From Streptomyces sp. ML-6 (GTDB taxonomy: Bacteria > Actinomycetota > Actinomycetes > Streptomycetales > Streptomycetaceae), in assembly GCF_030116705.1 (NCBI RefSeq), contig NZ_JAOTIK010000001.1:6414501-6478500 (forward strand): a DNA stretch of 64,000 nt, in the 5' to 3' direction. Below are positions 1-9,400 of the stretch, piece by piece (position 1 is the first letter of the stretch; every line of letters begins with the position of its first letter). Position numbers and translations under genes: made by a program. The notes beneath the pieces were generated by a model, which saw only the letters and a list, made by a program, of their open reading frames with translations, did no database searches and was not told the origin of the DNA.

Positions 1-768
1 GAGCACACTGACCACAGCCGGGTCGACTTGGAGCTGGCCGGACTTCTGCCCCTCGCTGTAGCCGAGCCATTTGTGCTCCGGTGTCTCCAACAACTGGATC
101 GGGCCGTCCAGCCCGGCGTGGTTCTCGCGGACCTGCGGCATGATTTGAAGCTCGACGTTGCGGAGCTCGGCGAGTTCGAGAACGCGGTCGATGGCCTCCC
201 GGGTGATCCGGGTGCCGCCGGTGCGCCGCAGAAAGAGATGTTCTTCGAGGATGAAGCTGTAGTTGGTGTGGGTCCGCTCCCGCAGCAGTTGCTGGCGGTC
301 CATCCGGGCCGTGAGCTGCTTCTCGATCTGCTCGTCCTCGAGCATCGGGAGCTGGTTGAGGAACAGCGTCCGCGCGTACGCCTCCGACTGCAACAGCCCC
401 GGGACCAACCGGCACTCGTACGTGAACAGGCTGATCGCCTCGGTTTCCAGCTTCGCCCACTGCTGGAACCAGCTCGCGATGCCCGGCCGCCGGGACAGGT
501 GCTTCGCCGCCGCCCTGATGGCCCCGAACGCGTCCAGCACGGTCTCGGAGCGCTCGACGAAGGGCAACGGCGGGAACCTGCGGCCCTGTTCGATCGAGGC
601 GACGGTCGGCACCGAGTACTGCACCAGCGGCGCGAACTGCTCCTGCGTCAGCAGCGCCCGTTTGCGGAAGACCTTGACGATCTCCCCGAACGTCCTCAGG
701 CTCTCCGTGGGTTCGGGCTCCCCGCCCGACCTCACCGCCCCGCCCGTCGTGCCCACGCCGTCCGTCAT
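1..768 (-). CDS. XRE-family regulator with DUF5753 domain (3' end outside window)
   Basis: Read on the minus strand from an ATG at 766-768, with 256 open codons to the window edge and no stop, so it is C-terminally cut by the window. Residues about 24-70 form an XRE helix-turn-helix (LTQEQFAPLVQYSVPTVASI followed by EQGR). After that comes a DUF5753-like region with motifs such as WFQQWAKLE, LVPGLLQSEAYAR and LQIMPQ. These Scr1-type regulators usually sit next to a DUF397 gene and an RsbW-like ATPase, as in the abaA locus of Streptomyces. The divergent ATPase at 934 fits; the expected DUF397 partner would lie left of the window. Role inferred: DNA-binding control of development or antibiotic genes. 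Confidence 0.9.
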   Translation of the reverse strand, partial: MTDGVGTTGGAVRSGGEPEPTESLRTFGEIVKVFRKRALLTQEQFAPLVQYSVPTVASIEQGRRFPPLPFVERSETVLDAFGAIRAAAKHLSRRPGIASWFQQWAKLETEAISLFTYECRLVPGLLQSEAYARTLFLNQLPMLEDEQIEKQLTARMDRQQLLRERTHTNYSFILEEHLFLRRTGGTRITREAIDRVLELAELRNVELQIMPQVRENHAGLDGPIQLLETPEHKWLGYSEGQKSGQLQVDPAVVSVL

Positions 769-863
769 GTCCGGCCACCTCCGTACTCGCCGCGCTCCGT
801 GCCTCTACCGGCAGACAACGCGTCCATCGTCACGGACCGTTACCCCTACTGTCCACCGTCCGT

Positions 864-890
864 ACCCGTACGCTGACCGAGCGTACGGGT
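864..890. promoter_or_regulatory. 11-bp perfect inverted repeat between divergent regulator and ATPase
   Basis: ACCCGTACGCT (864-874), a five-base spacer, then AGCGTACGGGT (880-890). It lies in the 165-bp divergent spacer, 44 bp upstream of the ATPase start and about 96 bp upstream of the XRE gene start. Position and symmetry suggest an operator, possibly for the adjacent XRE protein itself. Binding is inference. Confidence 0.5.
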
Positions 891-933
891 TCTGCTGCTG
901 GTCCAGGGGGGCTCCGGTCGTCATGGTGAGGGC

Positions 934-1398
934 ATGGAAGCACCCGCTACCCCTCAACCGCCGGTCACCGTACGTGTGTTCGTGCAGCGCTTCAGCTCCA
1001 CACCGCGCGGCGCCAGGCTCGCCCGCCATCTCGCCCTGCACGTGCTGCACGACTGGGGCATCCCGTACGGCAGTGACGCTTCGGAGACGGCGGAGCTGAT
1101 TGTCGCCGAGCTGGTCACCAACGCGGCGACGCACGGCCTGGTGCCGGGGCGGGACTTCGAGCTGCGGCTCGGCCACTCGCCGGGCGTCGGAGGCGCCCGG
1201 GGCGTACTGCGGATCGAGGTCAGCGACACCCGGGGCGAGCGGCGGCCCCCGGGTCCGGGAGAGCTGGTGGTGCCGCCGCCCGGCTCGGACGGTGGGCGCG
1301 GACTCGTCCTGGTCGACGCGCTGGCCGACCGATGGGCGGTGCTGGACCGGAATCCCCCGGGCAAGACGGTCCGGGCCGAGTTGGACGTGTCGTACTGA
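934..1398 (+). CDS. RsbW-like ATP-binding protein (anti-sigma type HATPase)
   Basis: 154 residues with a single HATPase_c domain of the anti-sigma-factor / serine kinase type. The N box is ELIVAELVTNAATHG, the G1 region EVSDTRGE and the G2 region GGRGLVLVDALADRW. It has no membrane segment, so it is cytosolic. Such proteins in Streptomyces lie beside DUF5753/XRE genes and are thought to bind partner regulators, but the partner is not visible here. The start is ATG at 934 with a weak GGTGAGG upstream. The end of the gene is partly duplicated (see 1382-1431). Confidence 0.88.
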   Translation: MEAPATPQPPVTVRVFVQRFSSTPRGARLARHLALHVLHDWGIPYGSDASETAELIVAELVTNAATHGLVPGRDFELRLGHSPGVGGARGVLRIEVSDTRGERRPPGPGELVVPPPGSDGGRGLVLVDALADRWAVLDRNPPGKTVRAELDVSY

Positions 1399-1431
1399 CG
1401 CCGTGTGGTGCTGGACGTGTCGCACTGACGC
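1382..1431. repeat. 30-bp-period duplication across a stop codon
   Basis: TGGACGTGTCGTACTGACGC (1382-1401) recurs with one change at 1412-1431. The 30-bp period keeps the reading frame, so the second copy reads LDVSH-stop after the real LDVSY-stop of the ATPase gene. Confidence 0.8.
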
Positions 1432-1439
1432 TACGTTTC

Positions 1440-1655
1440 CGCGGCCCCGTGAGCGGGGCGAGGTCGTAGCCGTGTCGGACAAGGATCTGGGCGAGTTGCT
1501 TTGCGGTGCAGCCCAACAGTGTCGCCAGGACCGCCGATGGATGCGGCCGATATCCGGCGGTTCGGTGACGAGGTTGTCGCTCCGTGGATTCCGGACGGGC
1601 ATGTAGCACAAGAATGGGGATGCCCACATCGTTGAGCAGCGCCCGGGGTTGGGGG
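1440..1655 (-). pseudogene. Possible integrase-like C-terminal remnant
   Basis: The 367-bp gap 1399-1765 holds no intact gene. Read leftwards it gives LLNDVGIPILVLHARPES, later PHPSAVLATLLGCTAKQLAQ and YDLAPLTG. This recalls the C-terminal end of Streptomyces tyrosine-recombinase-like proteins, which read roughly LLxDLGIPxxxLH, then PAPVVAxALG, then a WxRYxPGDH tail. There is no upstream domain and no good start, so it would be a decayed fragment. The resemblance is from memory and loose; random coding-like sequence cannot be excluded. Confidence 0.3.
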
Positions 1656-1765
1656 CCGCAGCAGATGTGGGCGGACAGAAGTCCTTGCCCCTACAGGTGG
1701 ACGAACGGGGTGCTCGCGCTGCCGGCACGGGCGTGGGCTTGATGTCTGGCGGCAGGCTCTGTCGG

Positions 1766-3610
1766 TTAGATGACGCTGCCGGTCCAGTGCTTGGCCGGTG
1801 CCTTGATGTCGGTGCCGGTACTGGTGAAGGTGAACAGGGAGTCGATCCGGCGGCCGTCGGCAGTGGTTCCGGCGCGGTAGAGGACGCCGATGTCGTCCTT
1901 GCCGTCCTTGTCGTAGTCGCCGGATGTCAGTCCGCTGTTGTTCCAGTTGAACGCGCCGGTGCTGGCCCAGACTTCGCGGGGGGCGGCGAGGTCGGTGCCG
2001 TTGCTGGTGAGGGTGAAGAGTGACGTGGCGGCTTTGCCGTCAGCTGCCGTGCCTCGGTTGTAGAGGATGGCGATGTCGTCCTTGCCGTCCCCGCTGTAGT
2101 CGCCGGAGGTCGCCTTCGACGCGTTCCAGTTGAAGGACCCGCTGCTGGTCCAGGTCTTGTTGGGCGAGTTGAAGCCGGTGCCGTTGCTCGCGAAGGTGTA
2201 GAGCGACGTGATGAACTTGTCGTCGGCCGACTTCCCGGTGTTGTAGAGGACGGCGATGTCGTCCTTGCCGTCTCCGTTGTAGTCGCCGGAGGTGACCTTC
2301 GAGGCATCCCAGTTGAACGAGCCCGAGCTGGTCCACGTCTTGCGCGGGTCGTCGAAGCCTGTGCTGTTGCCGTTGAAGGTGTAGAGCGAGGTGATGAACT
2401 TGTCGTCGGCCGACTTCCCGGTGTTGTAGAGGACGGCGATGTCGTCCTTGCCGTCTCCGTTGTAGTCGCCGGAGGTGACCTTCGAGGCGTCCCAGTTGAA
2501 CGAGCCCGAGCTGGTCCACGTCTTGCGCGGGCTGCTGAATCCGGTGCCGGTGCTGGTGAAGGTGTAGAGCGAGGACACCCGGCCGGTGTCCGAGGTACCT
2601 CCGTCGTAGAGGACGGCGATGTCGTCCTTGCCGTCTCCGTTGAAATCGCCCGAAGCCAGCTTGCTGAAGGCGTAGGTGAAGCCGCCGGGAGTGCTCCAGA
2701 CCTTCTTGGGTGCGCCGAAGCCGGTGCCTGTGCTGTAGAAGGCGAAGAGCGATGACCTGTTCTTGCCCTCAGGCGACGTGCCGTTGTCGTAGAAGGCGGC
2801 TACGTCCTCCTTGCCGTCGGCGTTGAAGTCCCCGGAAGTGACCTGGCTCTCCTGAGGCAAGGCGCGGATCTGCTGGATCCATTCGCCGAGGTCGTCCAGG
2901 CGGGTCTCCACGGCGCCATTGCGGGTTTCGTTCGATCCCAGGCAGCCGGCCTGCCAGGACATGCTGTGGACGGCGACGAGCTCGGCCCTGCCGTCCTTCT
3001 CTCGCAGCGCGGGACCGCCTGCGTCACCCTTGCAGATGCTGCCGCCGTCCCTGGTGACGGCGACGGTGGTGGCGTCGGTCTGGGTCACGGCGAAGGCCCC
3101 GGCATGCAGGCGGTCGGGAACCCAGGAGTTCGCGGTGCGACCGTAACCCACGGCCTGCAATGTCTCACCTGCCACCGGCCCGTTGGTGGCCAGTACCACG
3201 GGGGCGATGTCGGTGACAGGTTCGGCGAGCTTGGCCATCACCAGATCGCGGTCCGTCCGGGACACCAGCTCGGTGATCTCGACGACCTTGCCGGCTGTGC
3301 CCGTCAGGTCGGTGCGGCCAATGGTCGCCATGGTCTTCTCGGCCGGTGCGCCGGCGGGTACAGGGAAGGCCGGCTGTCCGGCGGCGGCGAAGCAACTGCT
3401 GGCGGTGAGGACCCACTGGGCGTCGACAAGGGAGCCGGTGCAGGCACGCTCACCGCCGACATCGATTTTCGCGGCGAACGTATAGATGTTGTCAGCGACG
3501 GTGTCACCGACGACGGCCTGCGCCGGCGTAACGATGGTCAACGCACCGACCGCGGCAGTTGCGGCCAGTAGTGCGGTGGCCTGCACACGACGGGGTGGTC
3601 TGATGGGCAC
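1766..3610 (-). CDS. Secreted S1-protease-like protein (catalytically degenerate) with FG-GAP repeats
   Basis: 614 residues from a GTG at 3610, chosen for the AAAGGAA site 6-7 bases upstream and alignment with the neighbouring paralog. Residues 1-32 are a Sec signal peptide ending TPAQA. Residues 33-250 are a trypsin-like S1 domain with conserved Cys pairs, but the TAAHC motif reads TASSC (His to Ser72) and GDSGGP reads GDAGGP (Ser to Ala197); the RDLVMAKL Asp122 remains. Residues 257-614 carry six calcium-type FG-GAP/VCBS repeats of the form SGDxNGDGKDDIAVLY, likely a beta-propeller. It is therefore a secreted pseudoprotease, perhaps a binding protein. It is last in a leftward trio of secreted proteins. 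Confidence 0.9.
   Translation of the reverse strand: MPIRPPRRVQATALLAATAAVGALTIVTPAQAVVGDTVADNIYTFAAKIDVGGERACTGSLVDAQWVLTASSCFAAAGQPAFPVPAGAPAEKTMATIGRTDLTGTAGKVVEITELVSRTDRDLVMAKLAEPVTDIAPVVLATNGPVAGETLQAVGYGRTANSWVPDRLHAGAFAVTQTDATTVAVTRDGGSICKGDAGGPALREKDGRAELVAVHSMSWQAGCLGSNETRNGAVETRLDDLGEWIQQIRALPQESQVTSGDFNADGKEDVAAFYDNGTSPEGKNRSSLFAFYSTGTGFGAPKKVWSTPGGFTYAFSKLASGDFNGDGKDDIAVLYDGGTSDTGRVSSLYTFTSTGTGFSSPRKTWTSSGSFNWDASKVTSGDYNGDGKDDIAVLYNTGKSADDKFITSLYTFNGNSTGFDDPRKTWTSSGSFNWDASKVTSGDYNGDGKDDIAVLYNTGKSADDKFITSLYTFASNGTGFNSPNKTWTSSGSFNWNASKATSGDYSGDGKDDIAILYNRGTAADGKAATSLFTLTSNGTDLAAPREVWASTGAFNWNNSGLTSGDYDKDGKDDIGVLYRAGTTADGRRIDSLFTFTSTGTDIKAPAKHWTGSVI
2208..2531. repeat. 183-bp-period internal duplication in FG-GAP region
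   Basis: 2208-2348 and 2391-2531 are almost identical (I saw one difference), giving two successive FG-GAP units of 61 residues with the same NTGKSADDKFITSLYTF stretch. The other repeats in the gene are more diverged, so this pair points to recent unequal duplication or gene conversion. Confidence 0.85.
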
Positions 3611-3794
3611 GTGGCGTTCCTTTGCTCGGGTGGTGTACCGAAGAGGCTTTGTCCGGAGAATGTGCCGGAGGTGATCGGAGCGCATTCGACAGGGTGCGGA
3701 TGATGTTGTGAGCAGTGGGCTCTGTCCTCCGGCCTCGTTGCCAAGGCCGGAGGGATTTCCCAGAGGCTCGTGCGGGCGCTGTGGGAGCGTGTGG

Positions 3795-5444
3795 TCAGTC
3801 GGCGCTGCCGGTCAGGGCGACGCCGGCAGGTGTGCCGGGGTAGCCGGCGACCTGGTCCACGGCGTCCCACTTGCCGTTGTCGTGGCGCAGGATGTGCTTG
3901 ATCTTCCCATCGGCGGTGACGACAGCGGCCTGGAATTCGCGGGTGACACTAGCGGCATCGACGCTGATGGTCGCCTCTGTGCCGAGCCTGCTGCCGAGGT
4001 CGCCGAAGGAACTCCAGCTGCCGGTGGCGTCGGCCCGGATCGCGTGCTTCTTGCCGCCGGTGGGGCTGGTGAGGATGATCTGGAGGTCGCTGCCGGTGCC
4101 GGCGAAGGCCATCCCGTTGATCACGGCCAGGCCTGTGGGCAGATTGCTGATGTGCCCCCATGCGCTCCAGGTGCCGTCGGAGCGACGGGTGGCGTGGTAG
4201 GCCTTCTTGTCCGCGACGACACCGATCTGCGTGTCTCCGCCAGAGGTCTGAGCGGTGGTCACCTGGGTGGCGTTGCCGAGCACACCGAGTTTGGCGCTGA
4301 CGTCACCCCACTTGGACCAGTTCTCGTCCGCGTCCTGTGTGGCGTGGTAGATGCGGCCGGATGCGAGGCCGATGAGTGCCAGGCCGGACCCGGTGGAGGT
4401 GACCGCGACGCTGGTCAGTCCGGGCTTGGAGCCGACTTCGTCGGTGATGTCGCGGAAGGCTTCCCAGCCTCCGGTGGGGCGGCGGTTGGTTTCGTAGAGG
4501 TGTCCGTCGCCGCTGACGGCGAAGACGTAGTTCTTGCCCTTGATCGCGGCGTCGGCGGCGTAGGCGAGATCCTCGATACTGCCGGCGACCTTCTGGACGT
4601 CGCCGAACCCGGTCCAGTCGCCATTGCTGTTACGCATGGCGTGGTACAGCCCCGTGCTCGTCCTGGCAAGCATCTGCAAGTTCCAGTTGTTCAGAGTAGA
4701 GGCAGTGTTCTCCGTGAGCCAGGCACGGATGTCATCAACACGACTCGCTACAGCGCCGGTCCTGGTCTCAACGGAGCCCAGGCAACCGCCCTGCCAGGAC
4801 CTGGAAGCGACAGCGGCAAGCTCGGGGCGGCCATCCTTCTCCCGGAAGACCGGCGCGCCGGTATCCCCCTTGCAGACGGGGGCGCCATCGATACCCAGAG
4901 CAGTGGCTTCCACCACGCCGGCCGTGAACGACCCCATGTGCAACCGGTCGGGCACCCAGATGTCCTTGGTGCGCCCGTAACCCGTGCCCCTGAGCGCCTC
5001 GCCTGCGGTAGGGGCGGTGGTTGCGGGGTGCAGGAAACTCACCCCGTAGACGGGGGAGTCGAGCTTGGCCAGGACCAGGTCCCGGTCCGTACGCGGGATC
5101 AGCTGAGTGATCTGCCGGACCTCGCCCGTGGTGCCGGTCAGGTCGGTACGACCGATCGTCGCGGTCGACTTCAGTGCGGGCGCCCCGGAGGGCAGCGTGG
5201 CGAACTGAGCCGGGTCCTCGGTGAAGCAACTTGCCGCAGTGACCATCCACTGGTTGTTCAGGAGCGTGCCCGAGCAGGCCCGCACCCCGCCGACATCGAT
5301 CCTCGCAGTGAAGGTATAGGTGTTGTCGGCGACCGCGTCACCGATGACGGCTTGGGCAGGTGTGGTGAGGGTGAGGGCGCCGGCTGCGGCTGCAGCGGCC
5401 AGTAGCGATATGGCTCGCACTTTGCGAGTAGGTCTGACAGGCAT
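3795..5444 (-). CDS. Secreted S1-protease-like protein (catalytically degenerate) with tectonin-like propeller
   Basis: 549 residues from ATG at 5444, with AAGGA about 8 bases upstream. It is paralogous to the gene at 1766-3610 over the first 245 residues: signal peptide ending TPAQA at 32, then the S1 domain. The catalytic motifs are TAASC (His to Ser72) and CKGDTGAP (Ser to Thr195, and Gly-Gly to Gly-Ala), so hydrolysis is not expected. Residues about 255-549 have repeated blades of the type LYHAMRNSNGDWTGFGDV, IYHATQDADENWSKWGDV and AYHATRRSDGTWSAWG, typical of tectonin/PLL-like lectin propellers that bind glycans. Inferred role: extracellular ligand binding. 184 bp separate it from the next gene and 63 bp from the previous one. 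Confidence 0.88.
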   Translation of the reverse strand: MPVRPTRKVRAISLLAAAAAAGALTLTTPAQAVIGDAVADNTYTFTARIDVGGVRACSGTLLNNQWMVTAASCFTEDPAQFATLPSGAPALKSTATIGRTDLTGTTGEVRQITQLIPRTDRDLVLAKLDSPVYGVSFLHPATTAPTAGEALRGTGYGRTKDIWVPDRLHMGSFTAGVVEATALGIDGAPVCKGDTGAPVFREKDGRPELAAVASRSWQGGCLGSVETRTGAVASRVDDIRAWLTENTASTLNNWNLQMLARTSTGLYHAMRNSNGDWTGFGDVQKVAGSIEDLAYAADAAIKGKNYVFAVSGDGHLYETNRRPTGGWEAFRDITDEVGSKPGLTSVAVTSTGSGLALIGLASGRIYHATQDADENWSKWGDVSAKLGVLGNATQVTTAQTSGGDTQIGVVADKKAYHATRRSDGTWSAWGHISNLPTGLAVINGMAFAGTGSDLQIILTSPTGGKKHAIRADATGSWSSFGDLGSRLGTEATISVDAASVTREFQAAVVTADGKIKHILRHDNGKWDAVDQVAGYPGTPAGVALTGSAD

Positions 5445-5507
5445 GCGAAGGTCCTTCAGGTGTTGCGCACCGGGAGATGTCGGAGGACGGGGAGGGCTGA
5501 CGCCGGG

Positions 5508-6017
5508 TTATCCGGTGACGCGGATCTCGACCAGCACGGAGCGGGCGCCGCCGACGGTGCCTTCGCCGACGGACTCGAAGCCGTTCTGGGCGACATCGAC
5601 CGTTGTCGTCTCGCCATTGGCGGTGAGGTCGGCGCTGAAGGGGTGGTCGGCGGCTTCCAGTGCGAAGACCCGGGGGAGCGAGAGGGTGACGTACCCCGTC
5701 TTGCCGGTGGCCCGGAAGCAGTAGGTACCGGCGCGGCCGACAGTGTCGTCCTTGACGGTCAGGACCCTGATCTGCTCGGCTGCCGGGTCGCAGTCAGCGA
5801 GAAGGACGTGGCCGTCGCCCTTCTTCAGCTCGATGCCCTTGGTCGCCAGGATGTCGGCGGCACCGGGATAGGAGAAGTCCTCGACCGCTGACGGCGGAGC
5901 CTCTTCACTTACTGCGGACGCGGTGGTCTCGGAGGCGAAGGCGAAAGGCACTCCGACCAGTGCCGCCAAGGCGCCTATTGCCCCTGAAATAAACAACGTA
6001 CGTTTACGGAAAGCCAC
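5508..6017 (-). CDS. Small secreted protein of unknown function
   Basis: 169 residues from a GTG at 6017, preceded by GAAAGGA at normal spacing; the longer open frame upstream lacks a ribosome site. Residues 1-29 are a signal peptide (FRKRT, hydrophobic core, then FAFA). The mature part has a Cys pair (LLADCD, YCFRATGKTG) and a beta-rich C-terminal half ending VLVEIRVTG. I do not recognise a family. It is first of three leftward secreted-protein genes and is divergent from the toxin gene at 6463, so it may belong to the same secreted module. Confidence 0.75.
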   Translation of the reverse strand: MAFRKRTLFISGAIGALAALVGVPFAFASETTASAVSEEAPPSAVEDFSYPGAADILATKGIELKKGDGHVLLADCDPAAEQIRVLTVKDDTVGRAGTYCFRATGKTGYVTLSLPRVFALEAADHPFSADLTANGETTTVDVAQNGFESVGEGTVGGARSVLVEIRVTG

Positions 6018-6462
6018 CGGTATTCCTTTCAGGCGTGACGCCTGCAAATTCGGAGGCCCCCGCCCTGGTCGTGTGTAGGAAAAGTAAAGATGTACGGGTA
6101 ACTTAGCTGCTCGGTGACGGGGCGTCAAACGGTCGCGCTGCACGCAATGTTGCCGTTTCGGGTAACTGTCTTCGCTTATGTCCGTTTGGTCAAGTGCGCA
6201 CGATTGCGTGCAATGGTGTATTTCGTTCTGCCGTTCCTGCCTGCCTGCGGCTGGTGCACAGCCGTCCGGCGGGGGAGTCCTGGGTGAAGGTCTGTGAACG
6301 CGGCAAGCCAAGAAACAGGCCGAAAAGTGATACTTCTTGTGCGCTCTCACGGTTTAGAAAAAGGGCAGTCAGGGCGTGACGTGCACGGGTTTCCCCTATG
6401 ATCACCGGGCCGATATTCGAAAACCGGCAACGGGAGTTGCCGAAATCAGAGGCGGAGAATCC
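6018..6462. promoter_or_regulatory. Divergent control region with spaced inverted repeat
   Basis: This 445-bp gap separates the leftward secreted trio from the rightward toxin and is less GC-rich than its surroundings. TGCACGCAAT at 6139-6148 is the exact reverse complement of ATTGCGTGCA at 6203-6212. The second arm overlaps a tight hairpin GCACG-ATTG-CGTGC (6198-6211). Shared operator arms for both directions are plausible but unproven. No convincing gene lies here. Confidence 0.45.
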
Positions 6463-9400
6463 GTGAAACGAAGATTCACCAAACCTGGCCACAAAAGGGG
6501 CATACGTCGCGCGATACGGGCCCTGGTCCTGGGCCTGCTGCCCCTGGCCCTCACATTCGGCCTCCTCAGCTCCCCACCCGCCCTCGCGTCCGGCACAGAA
6601 GGGGTCGCGGCCCTGGCGGAGGCGACGCCGACCGACCGTGGTCGTGTGGTCGACTACTGGCGGGAAGGAGGCCCCGGGGTCAGAGCGGCCGCCGAAGCTG
6701 CCTTGACCGGAAGTGATGCCGAACTTGAGGCATTCCTGACGGCCGTGGACGAGCTGTCCTTTCAGGACGAGCGTGTCAGCGCCGCCCAGATCGCATCAGT
6801 AGGCGGCCCCGAGCTGTTGACTGCCGCACGGACGGCCCTCGCAGGGTCGCAAGAGGACCTCGAGATCTTCCTCAGCTGGGGCTGGGAAGCTCCGATGCAG
6901 CAGGATCAGCGGGTTCAGGTGGCGCAGGTCATCGATGCGGGCGGGCCGAACGTGCAGGACGCGGGTCGGGCTGCTCTGAACGGTTCGCCGGAGGATGTTG
7001 CCGCGTTCCTGAAGGAGGGACAGTTCGTTCAGCGTGAGCAGGACGAGCGGGTGCAGCTCGTCCAGGTCATCAGTGTGGGCGGCACAAATGTGCGGGCCGC
7101 CGGCCGGCTGGCGTTGGACGGTGGGGCCGAGGACATCAGGGAGTTCTTGACGGTCGGGCAGTTCGTCGCCCGGGACAAGGACCAGGAGCAGGCCACTGTC
7201 GCGCAGTTGGCTGCGCAGGCGAAGGAAGCGGGCAGGCAGGCCGCTGTGGAGACCGCGGCTTCCAAGGCTGAGTCGGCCAAGGCGGTGGAGGCCGCAAAGC
7301 TGGCGAAGGAAGCTGCGCTGAGGGCGGCGTCCGAGGCGGAGGCCGCGAAGGACGACACGGACAAGGCGGCCCGTGCCGCGAGCCGCGCCGCCAAGGCCGC
7401 CTCCCAGGCCGCCAGTGCCGCGCAGACGGCGATCAACGCGTCTCGGGCTGCGAACAATTCCGCACGTGTCGCGGCGAACGCCGCGTCTCAGGCTGCGGCT
7501 GCGGCGGCAGGCGCGTCGCAGGCAGCATCGCGTGCGCGGAACGCGGCCGCTGACGCCGCGGTGGACGCGGGCAACGCTGCTGCCGCCCGTACGGCCGCGG
7601 AGAACGCCCGTAATGCAGGCAAGGGCGCCGCCTTGGCCGCCGATGCCGCGGATCAGGCAGCGATCGCCGCCGACGCGGCCGGTGATGCCGCAGACTCGGC
7701 CATCGGCGCGGGCGCCAATGCCAACCTTGCGGCCGATGCCGCGATCGAGGCGAGCAGTTACGCCGGCCAGTCCAGCGCGGCTGCCGCCGAGGCGCGCGCC
7801 GCGGCCGCGGCCACCAAGCGCCACGCCGCTGAGGCCAACCGTGCCGCGGCTGCCGCCAGGGATCTGGCCCGCAAGGCCGCCACCGCCGCACGCGAAGCCC
7901 GCGACGCGGCTAAATCGGCGGCCACACACGCGAACAACGCGGCCGCGGCAGCTGATGACGCCGCCGATCACGCCGGCGACGCGGCACAGGCAGCCACGAA
8001 GTCCACAACACACGCCAACGCGGCCACGGAGGCCGCGAACGCCGCAAGTAGCGCCGTGCTCAAGGCGCAGGAGATATACGCGATTGCGCGTGAGGTGGAG
8101 ACCGAGGAACTGCTCGGCCGTACCAACGAGGGCATTGAGCTTGCCAGGGACCACAAAGCGGCCGACGACGCCCGGATCGCCAAACTGGCGGAGTTCCAGC
8201 AGGCGGTGAAGGACCGGGATACCGAGCGGGACCGGCTGGTCGCTGTGGCAGCCGAGCCCGGGGCCGACTTGAAGGCTGTCGCCGGCCAAGGGCGCAAGCT
8301 GGCCGTGCTCGTGATGAAGAACGGCACGGCGTGGGGCCGGGCCGCCGCCGAGGCCGCACTCGCCGGCCCCGACGACGTGGTCATCGACTACCTGCGCAAC
8401 GGCTGGACCACGGCCAAGGAGCAGGACGACCGCTCCTACGTCGAGCGGCTCGCCGAGGAGAGCTCGGCCAGGGAAGTACGGGAGGCGGCCGAGACCGCAC
8501 TGGACGGCGACGCCGCCGCCATCACCGAGTTCATCGACAACGGTCAGTACCAGGCTGCCGCCCAGGGCATGCGCGTTGCCATCGCCCAGACCGTCGACGG
8601 TGCCGGACCGATTCTTACCGAAGCCGGTCAGAAGGCTCTCGCCACAGGCGACCCGAAGAAGTACAGCGCCTTCCTGACCGACACGCAGCACACCGCCCGG
8701 ACCCAGGACGAGCGAGTCCGGGCTGCGCAGCTGGTCTCCTCCGGCGGCCCGGAGGTGAAGTCCGCGGCCCGGATCGCGCTGGAGGGCTCCCCGCAGACCC
8801 TCCATGCCTTCATCGCCACCGGCCAGTACAAGGCCCAGCGCCAGGACCTCCTCAACGCCACCCACAAGGCGCAGGTCCAGAAGCTGATCGCGGACGCGGC
8901 GAAGATCGCGGCCACCGCGCAGCAGAACGCCGCGACCGCCCAGAAGGTCGCCGCCCTCGCCCGCAAGGCGGCCTCCGAAGCCAACGACTGGGCAGCGAAA
9001 GCCAACGCGTTCGCGACCCAGGCCCAGGGCTACGCCGACGAGGCAGCACAGCACGCCAAGGACGCCGAAGCCTCCGCAGCCAGTGCGGCCTCATCCGCCA
9101 AGACAGCCCGCGACGCCGCGAACAGCGCCAACATTGCCGCGTCCGACGCAGCGAATTCGGCAGCCGACGCCACGCTCTCCTCGGAGATGGCCCAGGTCCA
9201 CGCGTCCAGCGCCTGGTACTCCGCCGACCAGGCCCGGAACTCGGCGATCGCCGCCGGCAAGGACGCGGAGGACGCACTCACTGCAGCCACCGAAGCGTTC
9301 ACCATCGCAGTCACGAAGAAGCGGGAGGAGGAAGAAGCACGGCGCAAGGCCGCCGTCGAAAACAAGGAGAAGAACGAAGCCGGCCAACGGGCCGCAGAGC

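Noticed and set aside
28..876. Plus-strand open frames at the left edge
   Set aside because: They are antisense to the XRE/DUF5753 gene, whose motifs are clear on the minus strand.
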